Positions 18,254 to 27,679 of a DNA stretch of 58,920 nucleotides are shown piece by piece. The stretch is from the NCBI GenBank assembly GCA_029941865.1, contig JAPYTO010000012.1, forward strand, positions 1 to 58,920, read 5' to 3'. Position numbers and translations under genes: made by a program. The stretch's first letter is position 1. Every line of letters starts with the position of its first letter. A model generated the notes under the pieces. That model was not told the DNA's origin and did not search any database. It saw only the letters and a program-made list of their open reading frames with translations. Source of the DNA: Fuerstiella sp. GTDB taxonomy: Bacteria; Planctomycetota; Planctomycetia; Planctomycetales; Planctomycetaceae.

Positions 18254-19636
18254 ATGAGTAATGTGCAACGATTCGGCGCCACGGGTGATGGAGTCACGAA
18301 CGACACTGAAGCCATTCGACATGCTTTGCAGGACGGGGATGGCGTGCTGCATTTTCCGCCTGGCAGCTATCGAATCACGGAACCGATTGAAGTGGACCTG
18401 GAAAACGCCGGACCGACGGGAATCGACGGCACCAGCGGAACGGCGCGGATCCTGATGGATGGGCCGGGGCCCGCTTTTCGACTGGTGGGGACTCACGGTG
18501 GTACCGGCGACCCGAACTCAGTCAAAGGCAATGTGTATCCAGGCCAGCGGCTGCCAACGATTAAGAACATCGAAATCGAAGGTGTGCATCCTGAATCCGA
18601 TGGCATCCAGCTTGTCGGAACAATGCAATCGGTCCTCGAGGGCGTACTAATTCGCCGTTGTCGGCATGGCATTCACCTGTTCGAGCGAAATCGAAATGTG
18701 CTGATCAGTCACTGCCACATTTATCACAACACGGGCGTCGGCATATTCCTGGACCGCATCAATCTGCATCAGATCAACATTGCCAGCAGCCATATCAGTT
18801 ACAATCGCCTGGGAGGCATTCGCGTCGAAGGATCACAGGTGCGAAACCTGCAGATCACCGGCAATGACATTGAATACAACAACCATGCCGCACACAAAAC
18901 CGAACCGGAACCGACCGCAGAAATCTACGTCGATACCACCGCGCCGGGCGCCAGCGTCAACGAAGTGACGATTGCATCGAATACCATTCAGGCCACGCCA
19001 TCGGCAGGCGGATGCAATATCCGCATCCATGAATCCAACGGCGACAAAGAGCGTCCGCCAGGGCTGTGGGCAATTTCCGGAAACATCATCGGCAGCCAGG
19101 AAAACAACGTGCACCTGACCGGGTGCTACGGCATTTCCATCAGCGGTAACTGCATCTATTCCTGCTCAAACCGCAATCTGTTGATCGAAGATTCCAGACA
19201 GATCAACGTGGGCAATAACACCTTCCGACGCCACACTCCAGCCATGGGAACAGGTGTTCGAATTGTTGGATCGTCCGACATTACATTGAATGGATGCTCG
19301 ATCCTGGACGAACATCCGGAAGGTCAGCCATCAGGAGCGTCTCTGCTGGAACTGGTAAACTGCAACCGCATCAATATCTCCGGTAGCCAGTTGATTGACG
19401 GTGTCCCGTGCGGACTGGACGCCGTCGACTGCAGTAACGTCAATGTCAACGGGTGTTCGATCCACGAGACCAGAACTGCGCGGAAGTCCAAACACGCCGT
19501 TCGGTTTTCCGGCAAAGGTCAGGGCAATCTGCTGGCGATGAATTCGATCAGTCCGACAGCTCAGGAATCGTTGTCAATCGCCGAATCGACCGGTGTCCGC
19601 GTGGAAGGGAATGCGATGGAGGAGTCGACCGAGTAG
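18254..19636 (+). CDS. Right-handed parallel beta-helix protein
   Basis: 460 residues. It opens with the pectate-lyase-3 type signature (VQRFGATGDGVTNDTEAI) and continues with many short repeats of the form N.I..S.I..N...GI, typical of parallel beta-helix proteins (NosD/pectin lyase-like folds), for example INIASSHISYNRLGGIRV. Such proteins bind or cleave polysaccharides. No signal peptide or Tat motif is visible at the start, unusual for a polysaccharide-acting protein; either export uses another route or it acts in the cytoplasm. No catalytic residues can be assigned. It follows PhoD by 88 bases on the same strand. Confidence 0.8.
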   Translation: MSNVQRFGATGDGVTNDTEAIRHALQDGDGVLHFPPGSYRITEPIEVDLENAGPTGIDGTSGTARILMDGPGPAFRLVGTHGGTGDPNSVKGNVYPGQRLPTIKNIEIEGVHPESDGIQLVGTMQSVLEGVLIRRCRHGIHLFERNRNVLISHCHIYHNTGVGIFLDRINLHQINIASSHISYNRLGGIRVEGSQVRNLQITGNDIEYNNHAAHKTEPEPTAEIYVDTTAPGASVNEVTIASNTIQATPSAGGCNIRIHESNGDKERPPGLWAISGNIIGSQENNVHLTGCYGISISGNCIYSCSNRNLLIEDSRQINVGNNTFRRHTPAMGTGVRIVGSSDITLNGCSILDEHPEGQPSGASLLELVNCNRINISGSQLIDGVPCGLDAVDCSNVNVNGCSIHETRTARKSKHAVRFSGKGQGNLLAMNSISPTAQESLSIAESTGVRVEGNAMEESTE

Positions 19637-19667
19637 CTCCGTACGAATAAATCAAGTCGACGCGCTG

Positions 19668-20588
19668 CTATACGTCGTAGGAGTCCGGCGACGATCCGTT
19701 CGGCGAGCGTCCCCCAAAAACGGCGTAAGCGGTATAGCCATCGGTCATCAGCTCGCGAATCTGTTCCGGCTTCCTGCGCTTGCCACGAAAATAGATGAAC
19801 AGGTTGGGAGCCGTTTCGATGTACGCACCCCTTCGTTCCGCGAAAAAATCGAGCTTCTCCACATCGAAGAAATCCCGGATCGCAGGCACATCGTCTCCCT
19901 TCAGAACAAACGATTTCGAAAACTCTGGATGTTCATCAAAGTCGATATCCTGAGCTCCCATCATGGCACCTAACTTTGCCAACAGCCCTTCGGACCACAA
20001 CGTGAAGCTGGGAAGGCTGAGCGAATCTGATTCCACAGAAACTACGGTCTGGGAATGACACTGCTGGTGCTTTCCGCTGCCAGTCGTGTACTGATAGTCA
20101 AAGATCGCCAGCGTTGCGCTTTCGCCCTCGGCCTTCATCACGTTACGCATTTTGCGACTGTGCCCTTTGTTGAACAAAGAGAAAACCCGCACCCTGGCCA
20201 ATAGTTCGTCATCCTGAATTGCGGAAAATGCCAAACCGATTTCCGATGCGATCACATTCAGGGCTGCTGTCCGCTTCTTTTCGAAGTGGCGTACCATCAG
20301 GATGATGCCTGCGACGAGTGCTATGGCGCCCGCTATCACCACAACGACGATGGGAATCTTTTGCCCACCGTTTTTGCCAGGCACAGCAGCGATTTGCTTG
20401 TGACCTACCAGTATTTCCGGCAATGACGCTTCGGCATCAACAACGGCCTGGTGGGCTACGCTGGCTTCCACACGTTCCTGAGCCACACCGACTGATACCA
20501 CACCGACTGATACCACACCTCCGACGCACACGATCACTGTGGTCATCCAGACAAGTGCGTACCCGGTTTTCAGACAACATGGACTCAT
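19668..20588 (-). CDS. Unknown membrane protein
   Basis: 306 residues. A signal-like hydrophobic stretch at about 10-35 is followed by an extracytoplasmic stretch, a transmembrane helix near 77-98 (IPIVVVVIAGAIALVAGIIL) and a soluble C-terminal domain. That domain contains a segment (FDYQYTTGSGKHQQCHSQTV) and an ending (YFRGKRRKPEQI) that resemble conserved planctomycete proteins of unknown function. I do not recognise a named family. The signal region carries a tandem duplication (VVSVG repeated) that reflects a 15-base direct repeat at about 20490-20520. It converges with the beta-helix gene, with only 31 bases between stops. Confidence 0.65.
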   Translation of the reverse strand: MSPCCLKTGYALVWMTTVIVCVGGVVSVGVVSVGVAQERVEASVAHQAVVDAEASLPEILVGHKQIAAVPGKNGGQKIPIVVVVIAGAIALVAGIILMVRHFEKKRTAALNVIASEIGLAFSAIQDDELLARVRVFSLFNKGHSRKMRNVMKAEGESATLAIFDYQYTTGSGKHQQCHSQTVVSVESDSLSLPSFTLWSEGLLAKLGAMMGAQDIDFDEHPEFSKSFVLKGDDVPAIRDFFDVEKLDFFAERRGAYIETAPNLFIYFRGKRRKPEQIRELMTDGYTAYAVFGGRSPNGSSPDSYDV

Positions 20589-20636
20589 GTTTGAGCTCCT
20601 TCAACCTATTCGTCGTTGCTGCAGTTGATATGAGAT

Positions 20637-20738
20637 TACAGCGTTTCACGCTGACTTGTGGCCGCTAAGATCGTTTTTCAATAGCAGTTTGGTTGCCCCC
20701 ACGAGCCAGTATCGTCCACGACAATAAGTAAACTGCTC
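20637..20738 (+). repeat. Dispersed 102-bp repeat, copy B
   Basis: Inverted relative to copy A at 15367-15468 (95 of 102 positions identical). It begins TACAGCGTTTCACGCTGACT, which forms a 5-bp stem around a 5-base loop, and ends at an AGTAAACTGCTC segment. It lies 56 bases upstream of the Y1 transposase remnant. Confidence 0.9.
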
Positions 20739-20769
20739 CAGCGGCTCACTACTACGCACGTCCCTGAAT

Positions 20770-21018
20770 TCTCCTCGTTCCCACGCCGGATCTTTGCGAA
20801 CGAGAAGAACGCCGAAGCAGATAAAAAATTATAAAATGATGCAGCAGAAAGTTGAATACGGCCACAACAACCCGGTGAACCGAGGCTTCGTCGACGACCC
20901 AGTGCATTGGAGGTGGTCCAGCGCTCGGAACTATGCCGGGCAGGAAAGTCTGATCAATGTCGTGACCGATTGGCGATAGCGCCAGCTAACGACGAAGCGG
21001 AGCTTGGGAACGAGAAGA
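20770..21018 (+). mobile_element. Remnant of a REP-associated transposase element with short inverted flanks
   Basis: TCTCCTCGTTCCCA at 20770-20783 is matched in inverted form by TGGGAACGAGAAGA at 21005-21018 (13 of 14 paired). Between them lies the tail of a Y1-type transposase. The layout suggests a decayed element whose ends were these palindromic flanks. Confidence 0.5.
20794..20979 (+). pseudogene. REP-associated tyrosine transposase (RAYT/Y1), C-terminal fragment
   Basis: Only about 50 residues remain: KVEYGHNNPVNRGFVDDP, then HWRWSSARNYAGQESLI, ending DWR. This is the highly conserved C-terminal part of IS200-like REP-associated tyrosine transposases (transposase Y1_Tnp family). The catalytic HUH motif and the Tyr are missing, so it cannot be active. 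The frame upstream (20794-20835) is Arg/Lys-rich and does not resemble the family. RAYT proteins mobilise palindromic REP sequences, and dispersed palindromic repeats are present in this window. Confidence 0.75.
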
Positions 21019-21028
21019 AGAAAAGTCG

Positions 21029-22471
21029 TTACGACAGAATTTCCAACACGGGACGGGCCAGTTCCTGGACTCCGGTCAGGCGTTCGTCCAGCCCGCGATG
21101 TTTGACCGTAAAACGTGCGTGGTCGATGCCCAGCTGATGGAGAATTGTGGCGTTCAAGTCTCGGATATGGACGGGGTCACGCAGGATGTTGTAACCGAAT
21201 TCGTCGGTTTCCCCATGAGTCGTGCCGCCTTTGATTCCACCACCGGCCAGCCACATCGAATAACATTTCGGATGATGGTCTCGGCCGTAGTTGTTTTTGG
21301 TGAGCGTGCCCTGACTATAGATCGTGCGGCCGAATTCACCGCCCCAGATGACCAGCGTGTCGTCCAGCAAACCTCGCTGTTTCAAATCCTGGATCAATGC
21401 CCAGGCCGGTTGATCAACTTCTTTCGTCTGACGGCGAATATTAGTCGGCAGACCACTGTGATGGTCCCAACCACGATGGAAAATCTGAATGAAGCGGACG
21501 TCGCGTTCGGCCATTCGTCGAGCCAATAAACAGTTGTTACCAAACGTGCCGGGTTTCAATGCGTCGTCGCCGTACATGTCCAGGATGTGTTTCGGCTCAC
21601 CAGACACATCCACCAGATCAGGAACGGACGACTGCATTCGGAATGCCATTTCGTACTGTGCAATTCGTGTCTGCGTTTCCGGATCACCCAGCTGGTCGTG
21701 GATTCGGTGATTCATCACCTGCAGGCGATCCAGCATCAAACGGCGGGTTTCCTGAGTCACACCGCCAGGATTCGACAGATACAGAACGGGATCTCCCTGA
21801 GCACGAAAGGCCACACCGGCATGCGTTGACGGCAGGAATCCACTGCCCCACAACCGCGAGTACAGCGCCTGGCCACGAGGTTCACAATTCAAAACAATGA
21901 ATTCCGGCAGGTTGCGATTCAGACTGCCCAGACCGTAGCTGATCCATGCGCCGAGTGTTGGTCGACCCGGTATCTGGTTGCCCGTCTGGATGAAAGTGAT
22001 CGCCGGATCGTGATTAATGGCCTCTGTCCAGACGGTGTGTATCGTAGCGATGTCATCGGACATAGAACCGATTTTTGGCAACAACTCGCTGACCCGCTTG
22101 CCGCTGTCGCCATGCTGGTCGAAACGAAACATGGACGGTGCGATGGGAAACCGTGCCTGCGACGCGGTCATCGTCGTTAACCGCTGTCCCTTGCGGACGG
22201 ATTCCGGCAGGTCTTTGTTGTACCAGTCGACCATCTGCGGCTTGTAGTCAAACGTGTCCAGGTGCGACGGAGCACCCGCCATGAACAACCAGATCACTCG
22301 CTTTGCCCGAGCCGGAAAGTGCTGATGCGGATTGCCTGCCGTAGTGTTTCCGGCGGCCTGCTGACTTAGCAATCCTGCCAGCGCCGCGGCCCCCAGTCCC
22401 TTTGAACTGCGACCGAAGAACTGCCGCCGCGTTTCCAAATTGATCCATTGATCGATCGGGTTTGTATTCAT
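21029..22471 (-). CDS. DUF1501 family protein, Tat-exported
   Basis: 480 residues. It begins with a twin-arginine signal ([20 protein letters not shown]). The rest has DUF1501 marks: [21 protein letters not shown] at its start (key part [12 protein letters not shown]), [14 protein letters not shown] and an ending HQLGIDH. The fold is alkaline-phosphatase/sulfatase-like, but no member has a clearly known reaction. In planctomycetes a DUF1501 gene nearly always follows a PSCyt1/DUF1549/DUF1553 gene, as here: that gene ends 136 bases upstream on the same strand. The gap between them contains GC-rich inverted repeats near 22556-22605. Confidence 0.92.
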   Translation of the reverse strand: MNTNPIDQWINLETRRQFFGRSSKGLGAAALAGLLSQQAAGNTTAGNPHQHFPARAKRVIWLFMAGAPSHLDTFDYKPQMVDWYNKDLPESVRKGQRLTTMTASQARFPIAPSMFRFDQHGDSGKRVSELLPKIGSMSDDIATIHTVWTEAINHDPAITFIQTGNQIPGRPTLGAWISYGLGSLNRNLPEFIVLNCEPRGQALYSRLWGSGFLPSTHAGVAFRAQGDPVLYLSNPGGVTQETRRLMLDRLQVMNHRIHDQLGDPETQTRIAQYEMAFRMQSSVPDLVDVSGEPKHILDMYGDDALKPGTFGNNCLLARRMAERDVRFIQIFHRGWDHHSGLPTNIRRQTKEVDQPAWALIQDLKQRGLLDDTLVIWGGEFGRTIYSQGTLTKNNYGRDHHPKCYSMWLAGGGIKGGTTHGETDEFGYNILRDPVHIRDLNATILHQLGIDHARFTVKHRGLDERLTGVQELARPVLEILS

Positions 22472-22607
22472 GATTCAATGACCGTGTGACCGTCAAAAAT
22501 GTTTAATCCGTTCGCGGCTTCCTGTGTTGCCCTGCTCACTCGACCTGTATCTTCCGAGCGTTAGCTCGCATCCGCCGCCGGTCGGCAGCGGCCGGCCGGT
22601 ACCGGCT

Positions 22608-25600
22608 TTATTTGTTTACGAAGTCATCGCGATTCATCAGAATGTTTGCCACCAGCGTCCACGCTGCCAGTTCCGCTGCGTCCAGTGTTTCGTCTGGCTT
22701 GGTGTCGCCGGTACTGATTAGTTTCTTCGCAGCCTCCGGCTTCTGCTGAAACATCGTTCGGAATTCGCTGGCCGCAGCCGTCATTTCAGTCACGTCCACA
22801 GCTTCTGCCGGCCGGCTGAGTACAGTCGACAGCATCCATTCCGCCCGAACCTGGTCGTCGGCTTCCTGTCGGATGGCGTTTTCCGCAAGTCGCCTTGCGG
22901 ATTCAACAAACTGAGGATCGTTCATCAGCACCAGCGCCTGAATGGGCGTGTTCGTACGTTCGCGGCGAACGGTACATAGTTCGCGAGTCGGTGCGTTGAA
23001 GGCGGCCATCGATGGCGGAGGGGCAGTTCGTTTCCAGAAACTGTAAACGCTGCGGCGATACAACGCGTCGCCTGTATCGCGTGAGAAAACGCGTGTATTA
23101 CTGCCCGTGATGGCAACGACTTTCCACAACCCGGCGGGCTGGTAAGGCTTGACACTCGGGCCGCCCATGTCTCGCCGCAGCAATCCACTGACCGCCAGGA
23201 CCTGGTCACGCAGCACTTCTGCATCCAGTCGAATGCGTGGTCCCCGGGCCAGGTATCGGTTGTCCGCATCCTGCGCTAGTTTCTCCGCTGTAACAGCGCC
23301 ACTTTGTCGGTATGTCGATGATGTCAGAATTAGTTTCAGAATGTGGTTCACGTTCCATCCGGATTCCACAAACTCGACCGCCAGCCAGTCCAGCAGTTCG
23401 GGGTGTGAAGGGCGGTCTCCCATCACGCCAAAGTCTTCCGATGTCTTCACAAGGCCTGTGCCGAAGGCGGACTGCCACAGACGATTCACCATGACGCGTG
23501 CAGTCAGCGGATGATCCGGATGTACCAACCAACGCGCCAGATCAAGCCGACTTGTCAGCTGCGTTCCTGACCCGCCGTCCGCTGTCCGAAAACCTGTGCC
23601 GGGAAAGTTCAGCACGTCAGGAATCCACGGAGCAACTTCTTCACGGCGTTGATCATATTCACCGCGTGCCAGCACCCACGCACGCGGCTTTGAGGAACGT
23701 TCCTGCATCACAAGAGTCGTCGTCGATCGGGAATAGATGAAATCCCGTCGGCGTTGAGAGCTGCCATACTCGCGCAGCCTGGCGATGCCGTCGGCGTTGA
23801 CCGTCGCTCGATGAAACGCCGTGACCGAGTTCTGTTGCTCTTTGTCGAGGTCGGCCCATGCTGCGTCTGATTGAAACAAAGTCATCAACTCATATTCGTG
23901 GGCCAGCAGTTGTGTTTCTTCGTCCGTCAGCCAGCGACGGAAGATGCGAATATCGCTGAGTCCGGCGGTTGGCAGTCGGCTGGCAATTCTCAGCGGACCG
24001 GCCGGCACTTCAGCCGCGCCCATCAGGTCTTCTGTCGAATTCCGCAGCACGCCAGCACGCCCATCGACAAGAATGGTGATGGACGAATTAGATTGACCAC
24101 CGGAATAGCGGACACAGACATGCTGCCACGATCGCGGCGTGAGTGCTTCTTCGCCTGGCAACAGAGCGCGGATTTTCTTTCCCTGTCCGTCGTTGAATTC
24201 GAAGGTCAGTCCTCCCTGAGTATTGCCGGCGATCTTCCACCCGATGGTCTTCTTATCTTCTGTTTTCGCTGTCTGATCGAACACCGTCGTCGACATCAGC
24301 CGCTCAGGAGTCCGATACCAGAAACTGATCGACAGCGGTTCGTCAGTGCGCAGGCTGGGCAGATCGGCCGTAAGCTGTCCCTTCTCGCCGAACCGCATTC
24401 CTCGCCGGCCGGCTGGATGCTCCGTGGCCCAGTTGGCGGACTCGGGCAGCTTGACGGTGTCTGCTTCGCCCTCCGTCAGTGGCAATGACGCAAGAAGCTC
24501 GTCCACCGACACTGGATGTGCGACGTCCCGGGTTCGTGATGGCCACCATTCAGCAACATCTGAACTCAACGCGTCAAATTCGCTGCCCAGCCGAATTCGC
24601 TGCGCCCGCAGGTCGTTCCATTCCTGCGCGAATTCGTCAGAGGGCAACGTGACGACCGGTGGCGTGTCCTTCTGGTTGCCATCCATCGCGGGTGTGGTGG
24701 TGTTATTGAAGAAGGCACCAAGCTGATAAAATTCCCGCTGACTGATCGGGTCGTACTTGTGATCGTGGCACACAGCACAACCGGCCGTCAGGCCCAGAAA
24801 AACGGTGGCCGTCGTTTCCACGCGATCCACCATGTATCGCACGTCGAGTTCCGCAGGAATTGCTCCGCCTTCGGACGTCGTGATATTGCAACGGCTGAAC
24901 CCGGTAGCGATCAGCTGATCCTGCGTCGGTTCCGGCAACAGGTCACCGGCCAGCTGTTCGACGACAAACCGGTCGAATGGCATGTTGGCGTTAAAAGCAC
25001 GCACGACCCAGTCCCGGTACGGCCACATCTCACGATAGTTATCCACGTGCATGCCGTGCGTGTCACCGTATCGTGCAGCGTCCAGCCAGTACCGTGCACG
25101 GTGTTCGCCAGCGTGCTCTGACTTCAGCAGTCGGTCAATGTATTTCGACCATGCGTCGTCGGATGAATCACCAACGAAGGTCTGTAGCATTTCGCCCGTG
25201 GGTGGCAGCCCGGTGACATCAAGGGCCGCTCGACGGGCCAGCACGTGACGATCGGCCGCCGCGTTTGGTTTCAATCCAAGTCCGTCCAGTTGCTGCAGTA
25301 TGAAATGGTCAATTGTGTTGCCCGACCATTCTGCGTTGTCCGCCGGTTTTGGCATCGCCGGTCGCTTCGGCTTGATGAACGACCAGTGGTTTTCGTATTC
25401 GGCACCTTCGTTGATCCACCGAATCAGCAGTTGTTTGTGTTCAGGCTTCAACGTCTTGTGAGAATCGGGCGGCGGCATCACCAGTTCCGAATCGTCGCTG
25501 GTGATTCTTGCGATCAGTTCAGAGTTCTCGGCATCACCGGCTGTAACAGCTCCACTTTCGACCGCTGCTACTCGAACATCCAGCCGCAACTCTCCCTTTC

Positions 25601-25763
25601 GACTTCCGGAATCCCGCCCATGGCAGGCGAAGCAGTACTCGGACAGAATGGGTCGGATGTGTTCGTTGAATCCGATACGCGCATCCGGACTGGCATCATC
25701 TGCCAATGATGTACTGGTAGAAAGCAGGAAGCAGATACAGACGAAAGCGGAATCGGTTCTCAT
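22608..25763 (-). CDS. Exported planctomycete cytochrome protein (PSCyt1, DUF1549, LamG-like, DUF1553)
   Basis: 1051 residues. The start at 25763 is preferred to 25961 because it begins a signal peptide (RTDSAFVCICFLLSTSTSLA); the extra 66 upstream residues look random. Domain order: PSCyt1 cytochrome c with C44-F-A-C-H48, DUF1549 (WLDAARYGDTHG, then FVVEQLAGDLLPEPT), a LamG/concanavalin-like insert at about residues 420-620, and DUF1553 (HPLTARVMVNRLW, then NTPIQALVLMNDPQFVE). This architecture is a hallmark of planctomycetes. It is exported and heme-bearing; a role in oxidative attack on complex carbohydrates is often proposed but not proven. It forms an operon with the DUF1501 gene. Confidence 0.92.
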   Translation of the reverse strand: MRTDSAFVCICFLLSTSTSLADDASPDARIGFNEHIRPILSEYCFACHGRDSGSRKGELRLDVRVAAVESGAVTAGDAENSELIARITSDDSELVMPPPDSHKTLKPEHKQLLIRWINEGAEYENHWSFIKPKRPAMPKPADNAEWSGNTIDHFILQQLDGLGLKPNAAADRHVLARRAALDVTGLPPTGEMLQTFVGDSSDDAWSKYIDRLLKSEHAGEHRARYWLDAARYGDTHGMHVDNYREMWPYRDWVVRAFNANMPFDRFVVEQLAGDLLPEPTQDQLIATGFSRCNITTSEGGAIPAELDVRYMVDRVETTATVFLGLTAGCAVCHDHKYDPISQREFYQLGAFFNNTTTPAMDGNQKDTPPVVTLPSDEFAQEWNDLRAQRIRLGSEFDALSSDVAEWWPSRTRDVAHPVSVDELLASLPLTEGEADTVKLPESANWATEHPAGRRGMRFGEKGQLTADLPSLRTDEPLSISFWYRTPERLMSTTVFDQTAKTEDKKTIGWKIAGNTQGGLTFEFNDGQGKKIRALLPGEEALTPRSWQHVCVRYSGGQSNSSITILVDGRAGVLRNSTEDLMGAAEVPAGPLRIASRLPTAGLSDIRIFRRWLTDEETQLLAHEYELMTLFQSDAAWADLDKEQQNSVTAFHRATVNADGIARLREYGSSQRRRDFIYSRSTTTLVMQERSSKPRAWVLARGEYDQRREEVAPWIPDVLNFPGTGFRTADGGSGTQLTSRLDLARWLVHPDHPLTARVMVNRLWQSAFGTGLVKTSEDFGVMGDRPSHPELLDWLAVEFVESGWNVNHILKLILTSSTYRQSGAVTAEKLAQDADNRYLARGPRIRLDAEVLRDQVLAVSGLLRRDMGGPSVKPYQPAGLWKVVAITGSNTRVFSRDTGDALYRRSVYSFWKRTAPPPSMAAFNAPTRELCTVRRERTNTPIQALVLMNDPQFVESARRLAENAIRQEADDQVRAEWMLSTVLSRPAEAVDVTEMTAAASEFRTMFQQKPEAAKKLISTGDTKPDETLDAAELAAWTLVANILMNRDDFVNK

Positions 25764-25994
25764 GAGATAGCACCGGGGATTTTTCGGCGGGACAGCGACA
25801 CATGGTTCTGCTGCTGAAGTATTGTACTGTCGGCTCCCCCCGTCGTCATTGACGGACATCTGCAATACTCGATTCCCTCTATGGTTGCTGTTGCCGTGAA
25901 ATGGGGAATTCGGTGGTGTTTCACCGCCTCGGCACGCGATTACGAGCCTGCTGCCAATCAATACGCTGACGACTACCTGGCAAATTGACCCGGA

Positions 25995-26813
25995 TCAGTC
26001 CGCCGCTGCGCCGAACGACGTGATATCGCTGGGACTGGTGCATTTGCGGTCAAAGTGGGTGTAACCGCCATCGACGAAAATGATCTGTCCTGTGGTGTGA
26101 CTGGATCGCGGCGACGCCAGAAACACGACCATGTCGGCCAGTTCTTCGATCGTCGTAAAACGCTGACCCAGGGGAATCAACCGTTCGATTTCTGCCTTCG
26201 CTGCTGCGGGATCGGGCATCGCCGCGAGGCATTTTTCGTACAGCGGCGTCCATGTTTCGGCAGGCAGAACAGTGTTCACCCGGATGCCATGAGCAGCCAG
26301 GTCGACGGCCCACTCACGCGTCAGGCCGTTGATACCACCTTTGGACGCGGCGTAGCCCGACGTACCGCCCTGCCCCGTTTCGCAAACCTTCGATCCAATG
26401 TTGATGACGCAGCCTTTGGACTTCTTCAATGCGTCCAGCGAAAAATGAACAATCGCGTAGTAGTGAATCAGGTTTCGCTTCAGCGATTCCAGAAACGCCG
26501 CCGGTCCGTCCTCCAGACCGACGCCATCGTTGACGCCCGCATTGTTGACGACAACGTCGATCCTGCCGAAGCGCTGCAGAGTCTGTTCCACAGCGTTCTG
26601 GCAGGCGGATGTGTCCGTCAGATCTCCCTGGATGAAATAGCAATCGTGTCCCTGTTGCGAATATTCGGCTTCCAGCGCGCGGCCTTCTGCTTCGCTGCGA
26701 TTGACGTTAGCTACTCGCGCGCCTTCGGCGATCAGGGATCGTACGATCCCCAGACCGATGCCTTTCGAACCTCCGGTTACCAGAGCTACCTTGTCCTGCA
26801 GGCCAAGATCCAT
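25995..26813 (-). CDS. Short-chain dehydrogenase/reductase (SDR), possibly sugar-specific
   Basis: 272 residues. Classical SDR features are complete: TGGSKGIG cofactor motif near residue 14, NNAG near 90, and the Ser, Tyr and Lys catalytic residues (NIGSK, then SGYAASKGG). The closing FVDGGYTHFDR fits the family. The resemblance to fucose/aldose-type SDRs at the N-terminus (LGLQDKVALVTGGSKGIG) suggests oxidation of a hexose such as L-fucose, but this is a weak inference. Its ATG directly follows the TAG stop of the DUF1080 gene (TAGATG), so the pair is translationally coupled. Confidence 0.9.
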   Translation of the reverse strand: MDLGLQDKVALVTGGSKGIGLGIVRSLIAEGARVANVNRSEAEGRALEAEYSQQGHDCYFIQGDLTDTSACQNAVEQTLQRFGRIDVVVNNAGVNDGVGLEDGPAAFLESLKRNLIHYYAIVHFSLDALKKSKGCVINIGSKVCETGQGGTSGYAASKGGINGLTREWAVDLAAHGIRVNTVLPAETWTPLYEKCLAAMPDPAAAKAEIERLIPLGQRFTTIEELADMVVFLASPRSSHTTGQIIFVDGGYTHFDRKCTSPSDITSFGAAAD

Positions 26814-27512
26814 CTACTTGACCTCGCGAATCTTGATGTTGCGGAATGACACCAGATTGCCATGGTCCTGCAGACAGATGTGTCCCTTCGTGGCGACACC
26901 AAACTTCGGAAACTTACTGAACTTGCTGGCCGCCAGACGTTCGTTCCAGTCGTCCGATCCCTTGACGTACTCAAGGTACTTCTTGCCGTTCATCCAGTGC
27001 ACACATTTTTTGGGTGTAATCAGCACTCGCAGTGTGTTCCACTCACCCGCCGGATTGGTGGCGTCCGTTTCTGATTTGTAAAACTGATACAGCCAGCCGG
27101 CTTTCTGCGGATCGTGTCCGTCAACATTGTCCTGAATCTGAATTTCCGGACCCGTCTGCCACGGCTTTTTTTCTTCTTCCGTGACATGAAACATCAGTCC
27201 GCTGTTACCGCCTTCTGAGATCTTATAATCCAGCGTGATTTCAAACGCGTCAAACTGCTTTTTCGTGATGATGTCGCCCGCGCCCTTGTCCTTACGAACC
27301 AGTTCACCGTTCTCGACTTTCCAGCCATCGCTGATCGTATCCTTCTGATAATTGCGCCAGTGGCTGGTGTCTTTACCATTAAACAGCAGCGTCCAGCCGC
27401 CTGCTTTTTCATACACCCCAAGGGTGTTAGGGCCGATTTTTTCCGCCATCGCCGAGGCAGACAGCAATCCAAGCAGAACGACGACAGCAGCCGAAGATGT
27501 GGTACGTAACAT
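26814..27512 (-). CDS. DUF1080 (3-keto-disaccharide hydrolase-like) secreted protein
   Basis: 232 residues from ATG 27512, which follows AAGGAAG and starts a signal peptide (LRTTSSAAVVVLLGLLSASA). Family marks: GWTLLFNGKDTSHWRNY region, the WKVENGELV strand, the EGGNSGLMFHV segment and a concluding LQDHGNLVSFRNIKI. The fold is concanavalin-like. Some DUF1080 proteins cleave 3-keto-glycosides; most planctomycete members are untested. It is the first gene of a coupled pair with the SDR gene, which supports a role in sugar oxidation. Confidence 0.92.
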   Translation of the reverse strand: MLRTTSSAAVVVLLGLLSASAMAEKIGPNTLGVYEKAGGWTLLFNGKDTSHWRNYQKDTISDGWKVENGELVRKDKGAGDIITKKQFDAFEITLDYKISEGGNSGLMFHVTEEEKKPWQTGPEIQIQDNVDGHDPQKAGWLYQFYKSETDATNPAGEWNTLRVLITPKKCVHWMNGKKYLEYVKGSDDWNERLAASKFSKFPKFGVATKGHICLQDHGNLVSFRNIKIREVK

Positions 27513-27633
27513 TGTTTCTTCCTTCAAAGTCGGTAGAAAACGCAACCCATTCGCAACGGTCGACTTCTTCACCGTTCAGCGTTTGGTCGCGTCCAGACCG
27601 CCTGTCATAGTGGCCGGTACGCTAAATCGGGTT

Positions 27634-27662
27634 TACAGCGTATTACGCTGACTTGCGGCCAC
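27634..27662 (+). repeat. Short copy of the dispersed 102-bp repeat (core only)
   Basis: TACAGCGTATTACGCTGACT followed by TGCGGCCAC. It matches the first 29 bases of copy B with a changed loop (TATTA instead of TTTCA), while both stem arms CAGCG and CGCTG are kept, suggesting selection for the hairpin. Confidence 0.65.
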
Positions 27663-27679
27663 GGCGAACGTCTGTTCTT

